Source: Bacteroidota bacterium
Lineage (GTDB): Bacteria; Bacteroidota; Kryptoniia; Kryptoniales; JAKASW01
Reading direction: 5' to 3'
Assembly (NCBI GenBank): GCA_021796055.1
Contig: JAJYOS010000386.1
Span: 1 to 6,521, forward strand
DNA: 6,521 nucleotides
The notes beneath the pieces are model-generated. The model was not told the origin of the DNA. It worked only from the letters and a program-made list of their open reading frames with translations, and made no database searches. Of this stretch, positions 1 through 6,460 are shown piece after piece (the first letter of the stretch is position 1; each line of letters opens with the position of its first letter). A program made the position numbers and the translations under genes.

Positions 1-37
1 GACTTTGTCCGCACTAAGGAGTAAAATTCTATCAGTC

Positions 38-46
38 GGAGGAGGT
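38..46 (+). promoter_or_regulatory. Strong Shine-Dalgarno sequence of amrS
   Basis: GGAGGAGGT lies just before the ATG at 48. It offers two overlapping GGAGG registers, 5 and 2 nt from the start codon, which supports this ATG. The first 37 nt show no convincing promoter. Frame 1 reads seven sense codons (DFVRTKE) and then TAA at 22-24, so an upstream gene could end there, but this is too short to call. Confidence 0.8.
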
Positions 47-47
47 C

Positions 48-1103
48 ATGGCTGAAACGCTAACGCTCAAAAGCATACTCCAGGAACACACAATCGAGGG
101 CGAATTGTGTAAGAGTCTGGAGAACGACTGGGTGCTCTGCTATGCTTGCGGCCATAGATGCAAGATCAAGCCGGGTCGCGACGGAATCTGTCACGTAAGA
201 TTCAACCGGGATGGTATACTGATGGTTCCGAACGGTTATGCGGCAGGAATCCAGCTCGATCCGATCGAGAAGAAGCCCTTCTTTCACGCCTTTCCAGGCT
301 CGAGCGCCCTGAGCTTCGGAATGCTCGGCTGCGACTATCATTGTGCATATTGCCAGAACTGGCTGACGAGTCAGACACTGCGGGATCCTTCAGCGACGTC
401 CCAACCAGAATTTATGGGACCGGAGAAAATAGTCGAGATGGCAATGGTGTACAAATCTCCCGTCCTGGTTTCGACGTACAACGAGCCCCTCATCACAAGC
501 GAATGGGCGGTCGAGATACTTAAACTCGCAAGACCATACGGAATCCGCGGCGCCTATGTGTCAAACGGCAACGCCACTCCGGAAGTCATCGAGTATATCA
601 GGCCGTATGTCGATTTGTATAAGGTGGACCTGAAAGGTTTCGACGAAAAGAAATATCGGCAACTTGGCGGCAGACTCGGGGTAGTTCTGGACGCAATTCG
701 CCTTCTTAAACAGAAAGACTTCTGGGTCGAGGTAGTTACTCTCCTCGTTCCGGGATTCAACGACAGCGATACGGAAATAACGAACATTGCCGAATTCATT
801 GCGTCTGTCTCTCCCGAAATTCCATGGCACGTGACCGCATTCCATCAGGATTACCGGATGCTGGACAAGGAAAATACAGGTGCTAAATCTCTGATGAAAG
901 CTGCAGCAATAGGGAGACGGGCCGGTCTTTCCTTTGTTTATGCAGGCAATCTGCCAGGGATGGTGGTCAATCTCGAGAACACTTACTGCCCGTCTTGTAA
1001 TACCGCTTTGATAGAGCGGGAAGGTTTCAGAGTTTTGAAAAACCGAATCGTGGACGGGATGTGTCCCGATTGCAACAGAAAGATCCCCGGCGTATGGAAG
1101 TAA
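48..1103 (+). CDS. amrS: AmmeMemoRadiSam system radical SAM enzyme (AmrS)
   Basis: This 351-residue protein is a cytosolic radical SAM enzyme. The [4Fe-4S] binding motif CxxxCxxC is C95-C99-C102 within GMLGCDYHCAYCQNW, followed by STYNEP at 142-147 and a TIM-barrel-like core to about residue 305. Two extra cysteine groups flank the core: C31, C34, C38 and C48 at the N-terminus, and CPSC (314-317) plus CPDC (339-342) at the C-terminus, which looks like a zinc-ribbon or rubredoxin-type knuckle. These arms and the adjacent AMMECR1 and Memo genes identify it as AmrS rather than the pyruvate formate-lyase activase it is often named after; no glycyl-radical enzyme is present. The family is expected to cleave S-adenosylmethionine, but its substrate is not established. 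The start is set by a strong SD. The 3' end overlaps amrA by 10 nt, suggesting translational coupling. Confidence 0.93.
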   Translation: MAETLTLKSILQEHTIEGELCKSLENDWVLCYACGHRCKIKPGRDGICHVRFNRDGILMVPNGYAAGIQLDPIEKKPFFHAFPGSSALSFGMLGCDYHCAYCQNWLTSQTLRDPSATSQPEFMGPEKIVEMAMVYKSPVLVSTYNEPLITSEWAVEILKLARPYGIRGAYVSNGNATPEVIEYIRPYVDLYKVDLKGFDEKKYRQLGGRLGVVLDAIRLLKQKDFWVEVVTLLVPGFNDSDTEITNIAEFIASVSPEIPWHVTAFHQDYRMLDKENTGAKSLMKAAAIGRRAGLSFVYAGNLPGMVVNLENTYCPSCNTALIEREGFRVLKNRIVDGMCPDCNRKIPGVWK

Positions 1104-1693
1104 CCTTCCTCATTTCTGAGAATGGGAAAAGGGAACTCCTGTCGATTGCCCGGGAGGCCGTCGCACATGCTGTTTCCAGGCAAGCGTACATACCACCTGA
1201 GCCGGATAACGAAGAGTTAAGAAGGGACGCCGGCGGATTTGTGACGTTGCGTGAAAGCGGTGAGCTGCGAGGGTGCATCGGCTATGTGGAGGCCCGGCTC
1301 CCGCTCTACAAGACAGTCGCCGAGACGGCAGCAAAGGCGGCTGTCGGTGATCCCAGATTCGAACCGCTTTCGGACAATGAGCTGAAGAATATCGATGTGG
1401 AAATATCCGTACTTTCACCGTTACACGAGACCAAGAGCGTCGACGAAATCATCGTCGGCAAGCATGGCGTTCTTATCGAGAAAGGATTCTACAGGGGTTT
1501 GCTCCTTCCCCAGGTTGCAACGGAAAACAACTGGAACAGGGAGCAGTTCTTGAGATATACCTGCACAAAGGCAGGCCTGGATCAGGAATGTTATAAGAAT
1601 CCGGGAGTAAAGATATTTGTTTTCACTGCAGAAGTGTTCAGTGAAGAAGAATTGGGCGCGGCCAGAGAGGAGAGCACAATTGAAAGAAAGTGA
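1094..1693 (+). CDS. amrA: AmmeMemoRadiSam system protein A (AMMECR1 domain)
   Basis: This 199-residue protein consists almost entirely of an AMMECR1 domain, the bacterial counterpart of the human AMMECR1 protein. The hallmark LRGCIG is at 58-63 with C61 at its centre. Other conserved blocks are GDPRFEPL at 85-92, ISVLSPL at 104-110 and LLPQVATENNW at 137-147. There is no signal peptide or membrane segment, so it is probably cytosolic. Its activity is unknown; the invariant cysteine motif suggests a catalytic or binding surface (inference). The ATG at 1094 overlaps the end of amrS by 10 nt and has only a weak purine tract (AGAAAGA, 1077-1083), so initiation probably depends on coupling. A GTG at 1061 would add 11 residues that resemble no AMMECR1 N-terminus. 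The product is certain, the exact start less so (about 0.65). Confidence 0.92.
   Translation: MEVTFLISENGKRELLSIAREAVAHAVSRQAYIPPEPDNEELRRDAGGFVTLRESGELRGCIGYVEARLPLYKTVAETAAKAAVGDPRFEPLSDNELKNIDVEISVLSPLHETKSVDEIIVGKHGVLIEKGFYRGLLLPQVATENNWNREQFLRYTCTKAGLDQECYKNPGVKIFVFTAEVFSEEELGAAREESTIERK
1667..1672 (+). promoter_or_regulatory. Shine-Dalgarno sequence that fixes the TTG start of amrB
   Basis: GAGGAG sits inside the 3' end of amrA, 7 nt before TTG at 1680. No ATG or GTG gives a sensible amrB start here: the in-frame ATG at 1617 has no such site and would add 21 residues unlike a Memo N-terminus. The TTG is therefore the best start. Confidence 0.75.
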
Positions 1694-2519
1694 CTTCGTC
1701 CGTCCGCCGAGCGTAGCCGGGTTCTTCTATCCGGAAGACAAGACGGAACTTGAAAAGACATGCCGTACTCTAATCGACAAGGCGAGGGAGCACATAAAAG
1801 CGCCGCCTGTTGGAAAAGTGTTCGGGATAATATCGCCCCATGCGGGTTACCAATACAGCGGATATACTGCCGCCTGCGGATATGCACTTCTCAATAGGGA
1901 GGACTACGACACGGTGATTGTAGTGTCCCCGAGTCATCGTGAGTACTTTGAAGGGATATCCGTGTTTTCCGGCAAGGCCTATTCATCGCCACTTGGTGAA
2001 ATAGAAGTTGACAGTGACTCGCGGAATTTGTTCCTTGAGTTTGGCGGGGACGTTGTCATCGAGTCAAGGGCAGGGCACAAAACAGAACATGCCCTGGAAG
2101 TCCAACTTCCTTTCCTTCAACTCACGGCCGGGCATTTCAAGCTTCTGCCTATCGTCATGGGAGATCAGAGGGCAGATTACTGCAGGACTCTGGGCAATGT
2201 CATCGGTGATCTCGCGAAGAGAAAGCGCATCCTTGTCGTTGCGAGTTCCGATTTGTCCCACTATCACGACTACGATACGGCAAATAAAATGGACCAGGTC
2301 TGTTCAGACGATATCGAAAGATCAGATCCAGATGGGCTGTTACGGGACATCGAAAACAGAAATTGTGAAGCCTGTGGTGGCGGTCCGATAGCTTCGTGTC
2401 TGTACGCAGCCAACAAGGTGGGCGCAAAGGAAGCAACGGTGCTCTATCACTGTAATTCTGGCGATACTACTGGCGATAAGTCCGGTGTTGTCGGCTACTT
2501 ATCAGCTGTGATTTCATGA
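1680..2519 (+). CDS. amrB: AmmeMemoRadiSam system protein B (Memo-family protein)
   Basis: This 279-residue protein belongs to the MEMO1 family, whose fold resembles extradiol (LigB-type) non-haem iron dioxygenases. It begins with RPPSVAGFFYP (8-18). It keeps the residues matching the metal or active-site pocket of human MEMO1: H54 in SPHAGY, H86 in SPSH, D191 and H194 in SSDLSHY, and C232 in ACGGGPI. H137 lies in EHALEVQLPF, another family signature. Metal binding (iron or copper) is reported for human MEMO1, but no enzymatic reaction is established for bacterial AmrB. Translation probably starts at TTG 1680, giving a 14-nt overlap with amrA, and the length suits the family. The stop overlaps the next start as ATGA. 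Identity is firm; function is open. Confidence 0.93.
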   Translation: MKESDFVRPPSVAGFFYPEDKTELEKTCRTLIDKAREHIKAPPVGKVFGIISPHAGYQYSGYTAACGYALLNREDYDTVIVVSPSHREYFEGISVFSGKAYSSPLGEIEVDSDSRNLFLEFGGDVVIESRAGHKTEHALEVQLPFLQLTAGHFKLLPIVMGDQRADYCRTLGNVIGDLAKRKRILVVASSDLSHYHDYDTANKMDQVCSDDIERSDPDGLLRDIENRNCEACGGGPIASCLYAANKVGAKEATVLYHCNSGDTTGDKSGVVGYLSAVIS

Positions 2520-3409
2520 CGCGAAATGCCACTAAGTTCTCCCTCGTTGGTCCAGGCAGGGTCGGCACGAGCGTCGCGCTTGCGCTAGCGCGCCAGGGTT
2601 GGGTTTGCCGCTCCATTGTCTCGAAACCCTCATCACGCCGGGAGCAGCAGCTCTTGAATAGGAAATTTCCCGGCACCAAAATTCTTACATCACCTGTCGA
2701 TCTCCTCCCTGATTTTGATGTCCTTTTTGTTGCCGTAAGAGATGATGAAGTGCCTTGCGCTATTTCGCAGTTGTCTGAAGCAGTCCAGGTGAATTGGAAA
2801 GGGAAGACGGTGTTCCACTTCAGTGGCATAGTCCCTTTGGATGCTCTAACCGCGCTACACGAATTGGGAGCTTCGGTCGGCGCACTTCATCCGATTTCTC
2901 CATTCGCACAGAAATATTCTCCTGACTTCTCACGATCGATATATTACGATTTTCTAGGAACACCGAAAGCGCTTCGCTGTGCGCGTGAGATTGTGAAGGG
3001 GCTCCGCTCCAAGCTGCTTGTGCTTCATTCCGAGAAGGAGAGAGCCATGTTGCACGTGGCGAGCGTCATAGCTTCAAATACCGTCGTCATAGCCGTAAAA
3101 AGTGCCGAAGAAATGATATCGAATTTTATTGAACGAGGCGACGCCAAGTCTCTTCTGTCTAATCTATTGACATCGACAGCGGAAAACATTTCCACTAAGA
3201 ATGGCATGAGTGCATTGACGGGTCCACTGGTTCGCGGAGATTTCAACATAATTGAATCTCACATGAGAGTTCTCCGTGGCAAGAACCGTATATTAGATTA
3301 TTACAAATCGGCTTCGCTGCTTGGTATCGAGGAGTTGCTCAAGCATGAATCCCGCGGACCGCGCAGAACGGCTCTGAACAGAATCAAGAAACTACTGGAG
3401 GTAGAATGA
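2516..3409 (+). CDS. Rossmann-like and DUF2520 domain-containing protein
   Basis: This 297-residue protein resembles NAD(P)-dependent dehydrogenases of the ketopantoate and pyrroline-5-carboxylate reductase type. The N-terminal dinucleotide-binding loop is GPGRVG (12-17, giving GxGxxG). A beta strand with FVAVRDDEV (71-79) and FHFSG (100-104) follow. The DUF2520 part contains GALHPISPF (122-130), a helical region, and the family hallmark ALTGPLVRGD (233-242). No signal peptide is visible. The substrate is unknown. In Mycobacterium tuberculosis a family member (Rv3603c) sits next to panC and panD, which has prompted a possible pantothenate link, but no pan gene is in this window. The start overlaps the amrB stop as ATGA without a good SD, implying translational coupling to the Amr genes. 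The family call is solid; an oxidoreductase role is inference. Confidence 0.88.
   Translation: MTRNATKFSLVGPGRVGTSVALALARQGWVCRSIVSKPSSRREQQLLNRKFPGTKILTSPVDLLPDFDVLFVAVRDDEVPCAISQLSEAVQVNWKGKTVFHFSGIVPLDALTALHELGASVGALHPISPFAQKYSPDFSRSIYYDFLGTPKALRCAREIVKGLRSKLLVLHSEKERAMLHVASVIASNTVVIAVKSAEEMISNFIERGDAKSLLSNLLTSTAENISTKNGMSALTGPLVRGDFNIIESHMRVLRGKNRILDYYKSASLLGIEELLKHESRGPRRTALNRIKKLLEVE
3397..3402 (+). promoter_or_regulatory. Shine-Dalgarno sequence of the RmlA-type gene
   Basis: GGAGGT lies 3 nt before the ATG at 3406. It is inside the last codons of the DUF2520 gene. The spacing is short, but the motif is perfect and the ATG overlaps the upstream stop (ATGA), so both reinitiation and direct initiation are plausible. 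Confidence 0.65.
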
Positions 3410-4482
3410 AATTGAAGGCCCTGATCGCAAGCGGAGGAAGGGGAACCAGACTCAGACCGATCACTCATACACAGAACAAGCACCTAATACCGATTGCGAA
3501 CAAGCCCATCTTGCACTACGCTATAGAGGCGGCAGCTGCGGCTGGAATCACCGAAGTTGGAATCGTCACTAATGCCGGCAATGATGAAGTCACGAGTGCA
3601 ATAGGCAATGGGGAAAAGTGGGGGATCAGAATAACGTACATTCCACAGGAAGCCCCCCTTGGTCTCGCCCACGTAGTGAAGATCGCCGAGCAGTTCATCG
3701 GAAATGACAGTTTCATCTTCTACCTCGGCGACAACATGGTTGTGGGAGGGGTGAAGCGATACGTGGATGCTTTTTCTGCAAGCGGTGCAAATTGCTTTTT
3801 GACTCTGGCAAAGGTTAGGGACCCGGAAAGATTCGGTGTGCCGGAGATCAGGGATGGAATGATCGTGAAAGTCGAGGAAAAGCCTGAACATCCGAAGAGC
3901 AATTACGCTGTCGCGGGCATTTATATCTACGACAGACACATATTTGAGGCGGTAAACAACATTAGTCCGAGTGCGCGAGGGGAACTGGAGATATCCGATG
4001 CCCACCAGTACCTGATTGACCACGGCTACAAGGTCGGGTTCTCCGAAATTACAGGATGGTGGAAGGATACAGGCAAGCCGACCGATTTGTTGGAAGCCAA
4101 CCGCCTCATCCTCGAGAACATCGATCCTTTTATTGACGGGGGGGTGGAAGTCGATTCCCGCAGCGACGTCGCGGGCAGGGTCATTCTGCAAAAAGGATGC
4201 AAGATTATAAACAGCAAAGTCAGAGGCCCCGCAATCATTGGTGAAAATGCCGTGATAGAGAACAGCTATGTGGGCCCTTTTTCTTCGATCGGATCTGAGA
4301 CTCACTTAACAAACAGCGAAGTGGAATACAGCATCATACTGAAGGGATGCCGGATTTTAGACGCGGGGATTCGAATCGAGGGAAGTCTGCTCGGGAACGA
4401 CGTGGAAATAGTGAGGGCAGACGGCAAACCCAGAGTTCAGCGCTTTATGATCGGTGATCAGAGCCGGGTCGAGGTTGCATAA
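3406..4482 (+). CDS. Glucose-1-phosphate thymidylyltransferase, long form (RmlA-like) with C-terminal beta-helix
   Basis: This 358-residue cytosolic nucleotidyltransferase is predicted to make dTDP-glucose from dTTP and glucose-1-phosphate, the first step towards dTDP-rhamnose and related sugars. The nucleotide-binding loop GGRGTRLRPIT is at 10-20, followed by the K25-HLIPIANKP segment. LGDN (107-110) supplies the metal-binding aspartate D109, and EKP is at 158-160. RGELEISD (191-198) and WWKDTGKPTDLLEAN (218-232) are typical of the long RmlA type found in actinomycete sugar clusters. From about residue 250 to 340 the sequence has the hexapeptide-like periodicity of a left-handed beta-helix, absent from short RmlA. 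No rmlB, rmlC or rmlD is in the window. The nucleotide (dTTP or UTP) and sugar are not fixed by sequence alone; a related sugar-phosphate nucleotidyltransferase is the main alternative. Confidence 0.85.
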   Translation: MKLKALIASGGRGTRLRPITHTQNKHLIPIANKPILHYAIEAAAAAGITEVGIVTNAGNDEVTSAIGNGEKWGIRITYIPQEAPLGLAHVVKIAEQFIGNDSFIFYLGDNMVVGGVKRYVDAFSASGANCFLTLAKVRDPERFGVPEIRDGMIVKVEEKPEHPKSNYAVAGIYIYDRHIFEAVNNISPSARGELEISDAHQYLIDHGYKVGFSEITGWWKDTGKPTDLLEANRLILENIDPFIDGGVEVDSRSDVAGRVILQKGCKIINSKVRGPAIIGENAVIENSYVGPFSSIGSETHLTNSEVEYSIILKGCRILDAGIRIEGSLLGNDVEIVRADGKPRVQRFMIGDQSRVEVA

Positions 4483-4485
4483 AAC

Positions 4486-4491
4486 AAGGAG
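4486..4491 (+). promoter_or_regulatory. Shine-Dalgarno sequence of the enoyl-CoA hydratase gene
   Basis: AAGGAG lies 9 nt before the ATG at 4501, in the 18-nt gap after the RmlA-type gene. This is the best-spaced ribosome binding site in the window and fixes the start. No terminator fits in the gap. Confidence 0.75.
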
Positions 4492-4500
4492 TTAAAAACA

Positions 4501-5283
4501 ATGGACTTTCAAACCATCTCATACCAGAAGTCGGGGCATGCAGGAATCATATCAATAAACCGTCCCGACAAGCTGAATGCATTGAACAGCACCGTCCTTG
4601 CAGAAATGGACGGCGCCATTACCCTTGCCGAGTCCGATCCGGAAGTTGCCGCGGTCATAATAACAGGATCAGGAGAAAAATCATTTGTGGCAGGTGCGGA
4701 CATTTCAGAGCTGGACAAACTGAGCGTCACCACAGGCAAAGAGTTTGCTGAGAAAGGGCAAGCTTTGTTCGGCCGGATCGAACGGTTCGGGAAACCTATC
4801 ATAGCGGCAATAAATGGATACGCACTCGGCGGAGGAAGCGAACTTGCATGGGCGTGCCATATCCGAATCGCATCAACGAACGCGAAATTTGGCCAGCCTG
4901 AAGTCAGCCTCGGAATAATCCCCGGTTATGGAGGATCGCAGAGGCTTGTAAGGCTCGCCGGCAGAGGCATAGCGACGGAATTGATCGTGACTGGAAACCA
5001 GATCGATGCGGAGACTGCCCTTCGACTGCGGCTGGTCAATGCCGTAGTGGACCAAGCCCAACTCCTTCCGACGGCAATGAAGATGGTCGATACCATTGCG
5101 ACACGGGCGCCGGCAGCCGTGAACCTCGCTTTACAGGCCATCGAGGCCGCTGTCCAAACCGGCCAAAGTGAGGGAATGAAGATCGAGGCACAACTGTTTG
5201 CACTGTCGTGCGGCACCGAAGACAAGAAGGAGGGAACATCGGCGTTCCTTGGAAAGCGAAAACCGATATGGAAGGGCAGATAG
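4501..5283 (+). CDS. Enoyl-CoA hydratase/isomerase (crotonase family)
   Basis: This 260-residue protein is a single-domain crotonase of normal length. The oxyanion-hole segments are SFVAGADISEL (61-71) and NGYALGGG (105-112). Both glutamates that activate water in rat mitochondrial enoyl-CoA hydratase are conserved: E114 in GGGSELAW and E134 in GQPEVSLG. IPGYGGSQRL (140-149) and the C-terminal DKKEGTSAFLGKRKP (241-255) complete the family pattern. It should hydrate a trans-2-enoyl-CoA to a 3-hydroxyacyl-CoA in fatty-acid or butanoyl-CoA metabolism. Chain-length preference cannot be read from sequence, and no other acyl-CoA gene is nearby. The 18-nt gap from the upstream gene suggests cotranscription. 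Retention of both glutamates favours a true hydratase over an isomerase or a specialised crotonase. Confidence 0.92.
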   Translation: MDFQTISYQKSGHAGIISINRPDKLNALNSTVLAEMDGAITLAESDPEVAAVIITGSGEKSFVAGADISELDKLSVTTGKEFAEKGQALFGRIERFGKPIIAAINGYALGGGSELAWACHIRIASTNAKFGQPEVSLGIIPGYGGSQRLVRLAGRGIATELIVTGNQIDAETALRLRLVNAVVDQAQLLPTAMKMVDTIATRAPAAVNLALQAIEAAVQTGQSEGMKIEAQLFALSCGTEDKKEGTSAFLGKRKPIWKGR

Positions 5284-5309
5284 GCTCCTCCCTCGGAATG
5301 CGAAGACCT

Positions 5310-5337
5310 TTCATACTCCACCCCTTTTCAGTAAATT
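5310..5337 (+). promoter_or_regulatory. Weak candidate promoter for mnmA
   Basis: The 63-nt gap between the hydratase stop and mnmA contains TTCATA (5310-5315), a 16-nt spacer and TAAATT (5332-5337). Each hexamer matches 4 of 6 positions of the sigma-70 consensus. A start site about 7 nt downstream would fall at 5344-5345, almost at the ATG. The gap shows no terminator-like hairpin, so read-through from the upstream genes is equally possible. Confidence 0.22.
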
Positions 5338-5346
5338 ATTAAGGCA

Positions 5347-6459
5347 ATGTCAACGAGCGTCGGTAAACCCAGGATAGTCGTAGCCATGAGCGGCGGTGTC
5401 GATTCATCGCTCGCGGCTGTCCTGATGAAGGAAATGGGATATGATGTAATCGGCGTGACAATTAAGACGTACGATTACGAAGACATCGGCGGAAACGACA
5501 ACAGAGATTCAAGCTGCTGTTCGATCGACGGAATCAATATGGCAAGAAGCGTAGCCGACAGGCAGAAGTTTCCTCATTATGTTTTTGATTTCAGTGAGCG
5601 CTTCAAGCATGAAGTTATAGACGAGTTCGTGGGGGAATATCTCGCAGGCCGTACTCCAAATCCGTGCGTTGTCTGTAACAGAAAAATTAAATGGGAATAC
5701 CTGCTGGAGAAGGCGGAGAGTCTCGGAGCAGCGGCCATCTGCACCGGCCACTACGCGGGAGTCAGATTCGATTATGGACTCAAGAGATACATTCTGTCGA
5801 GGGGTAAGGATTCAGGCAAGGATCAATCCTATGCTTTGTACGGGCTGACTCAGGAAAGTCTAAGCAAGACGATCTTCCCGCTGTCTCAGCTATCGAAAGC
5901 CGAAGTTCGCCTGATGGCCATGGAACGCGGGCTGGCAAGCGCAAAGAAACCTGAGAGTTACGAGATATGTTTCGTGGCAGACAACGATTACACGAGGTTT
6001 CTCAGGGACGCCGTACCCGGACTGGACAGGCGTATCGACGGCGGTGAGATAATTTACAATGGCAAAACAGTCGGCAGGCATCGTGGTTACGCTTTCTATA
6101 CAATCGGCCAGCGCAGAGGTCTGGGAATAAGCAGCAAAGATCCGCTTTACGTGAAAAACATCGATCCGGAAAGGAACACGATCGAGGTCGATGTGGAGTC
6201 GGGCCTCTACGGCAAAGCTCTTAAGGCCGAACGCGTCAATCTGATAAAGTATTCCGAGCTTCCCAACGGGAGAGTCTTCAAGGCGAAAATCAGATATAAG
6301 GATCCTGGAGCAGAATGTCTGGTAAAACAAACCGGCCCCGCCGAAATAGAAGTCGAGTTTCTAAATCCGCGCAGGGCAATAACACTCGGACAAAGCGTCG
6401 TTCTCTACGAGGGTGATGATGTAGTGGCCGGAGGAGTCGTCTCACAGGTAATGGCGTGA
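5347..6459 (+). CDS. mnmA: tRNA-specific 2-thiouridylase MnmA
   Basis: This 370-residue cytosolic enzyme adenylates and thiolates uridine 34 at the wobble position of tRNA-Lys, -Glu and -Gln, giving s2U. The PP-loop ATP-binding motif SGGVDS is at 15-20. The first catalytic cysteine is C110 in PNPCVVCN, where C107 and C110 form CxxC; the second is C208 in SYEICFV. GKDQSYAL (157-164) and YTIGQRRGLG (251-260) are conserved tRNA- and active-site segments, followed by the C-terminal beta-barrel region to residue 370. A CC pair (57-58) occurs in an early loop. ATG 5347 is the only conventional start, because an in-frame TAA lies at 5332-5334 and the PP-loop strand begins at about residue 9. It has only AAGG 2 nt upstream, a poor ribosome binding site. 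Length is normal. Confidence 0.96.
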   Translation: MSTSVGKPRIVVAMSGGVDSSLAAVLMKEMGYDVIGVTIKTYDYEDIGGNDNRDSSCCSIDGINMARSVADRQKFPHYVFDFSERFKHEVIDEFVGEYLAGRTPNPCVVCNRKIKWEYLLEKAESLGAAAICTGHYAGVRFDYGLKRYILSRGKDSGKDQSYALYGLTQESLSKTIFPLSQLSKAEVRLMAMERGLASAKKPESYEICFVADNDYTRFLRDAVPGLDRRIDGGEIIYNGKTVGRHRGYAFYTIGQRRGLGISSKDPLYVKNIDPERNTIEVDVESGLYGKALKAERVNLIKYSELPNGRVFKAKIRYKDPGAECLVKQTGPAEIEVEFLNPRRAITLGQSVVLYEGDDVVAGGVVSQVMA

Positions 6460-6460
6460 C

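Noticed and set aside
1..24. 3' end of an upstream gene (DFVRTKE then TAA in frame 1)
   Set aside because: Seven codons are too few to show that the frame is coding.
1061..1093. GTG start for amrA 11 codons upstream
   Set aside because: The added residues (MSRLQQKDPRR) do not resemble an AMMECR1 N-terminus, and ATG 1094 gives the short overlap typical of this run of genes.
48..1103. Reading the first gene as pyruvate formate-lyase activating enzyme
   Set aside because: No glycyl-radical enzyme is nearby, and the extra N- and C-terminal cysteine groups together with AMMECR1 and Memo neighbours fit AmrS.
2582..2591. Perfect 10-nt palindrome GCGCTAGCGC
   Set aside because: It falls within codons for an Ala/Leu-rich helix after the Rossmann loop, is not repeated, and is explained by codon content.
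3484..4305. A 273-codon open frame on the minus strand opposite the RmlA-type gene
   Set aside because: It lies wholly inside a gene with clear catalytic motifs on the + strand, has no recognisable domain, and its composition is that of an antisense shadow.
5284..5346. Terminator after the hydratase gene
   Set aside because: No stem with a stable loop and T-run was found; CCCCTTTT has no matching G-rich arm upstream.
5890..6330. A 146-codon minus-strand open frame inside mnmA
   Set aside because: It is opposite a conserved part of MnmA, has no domain and no SD; a shadow.
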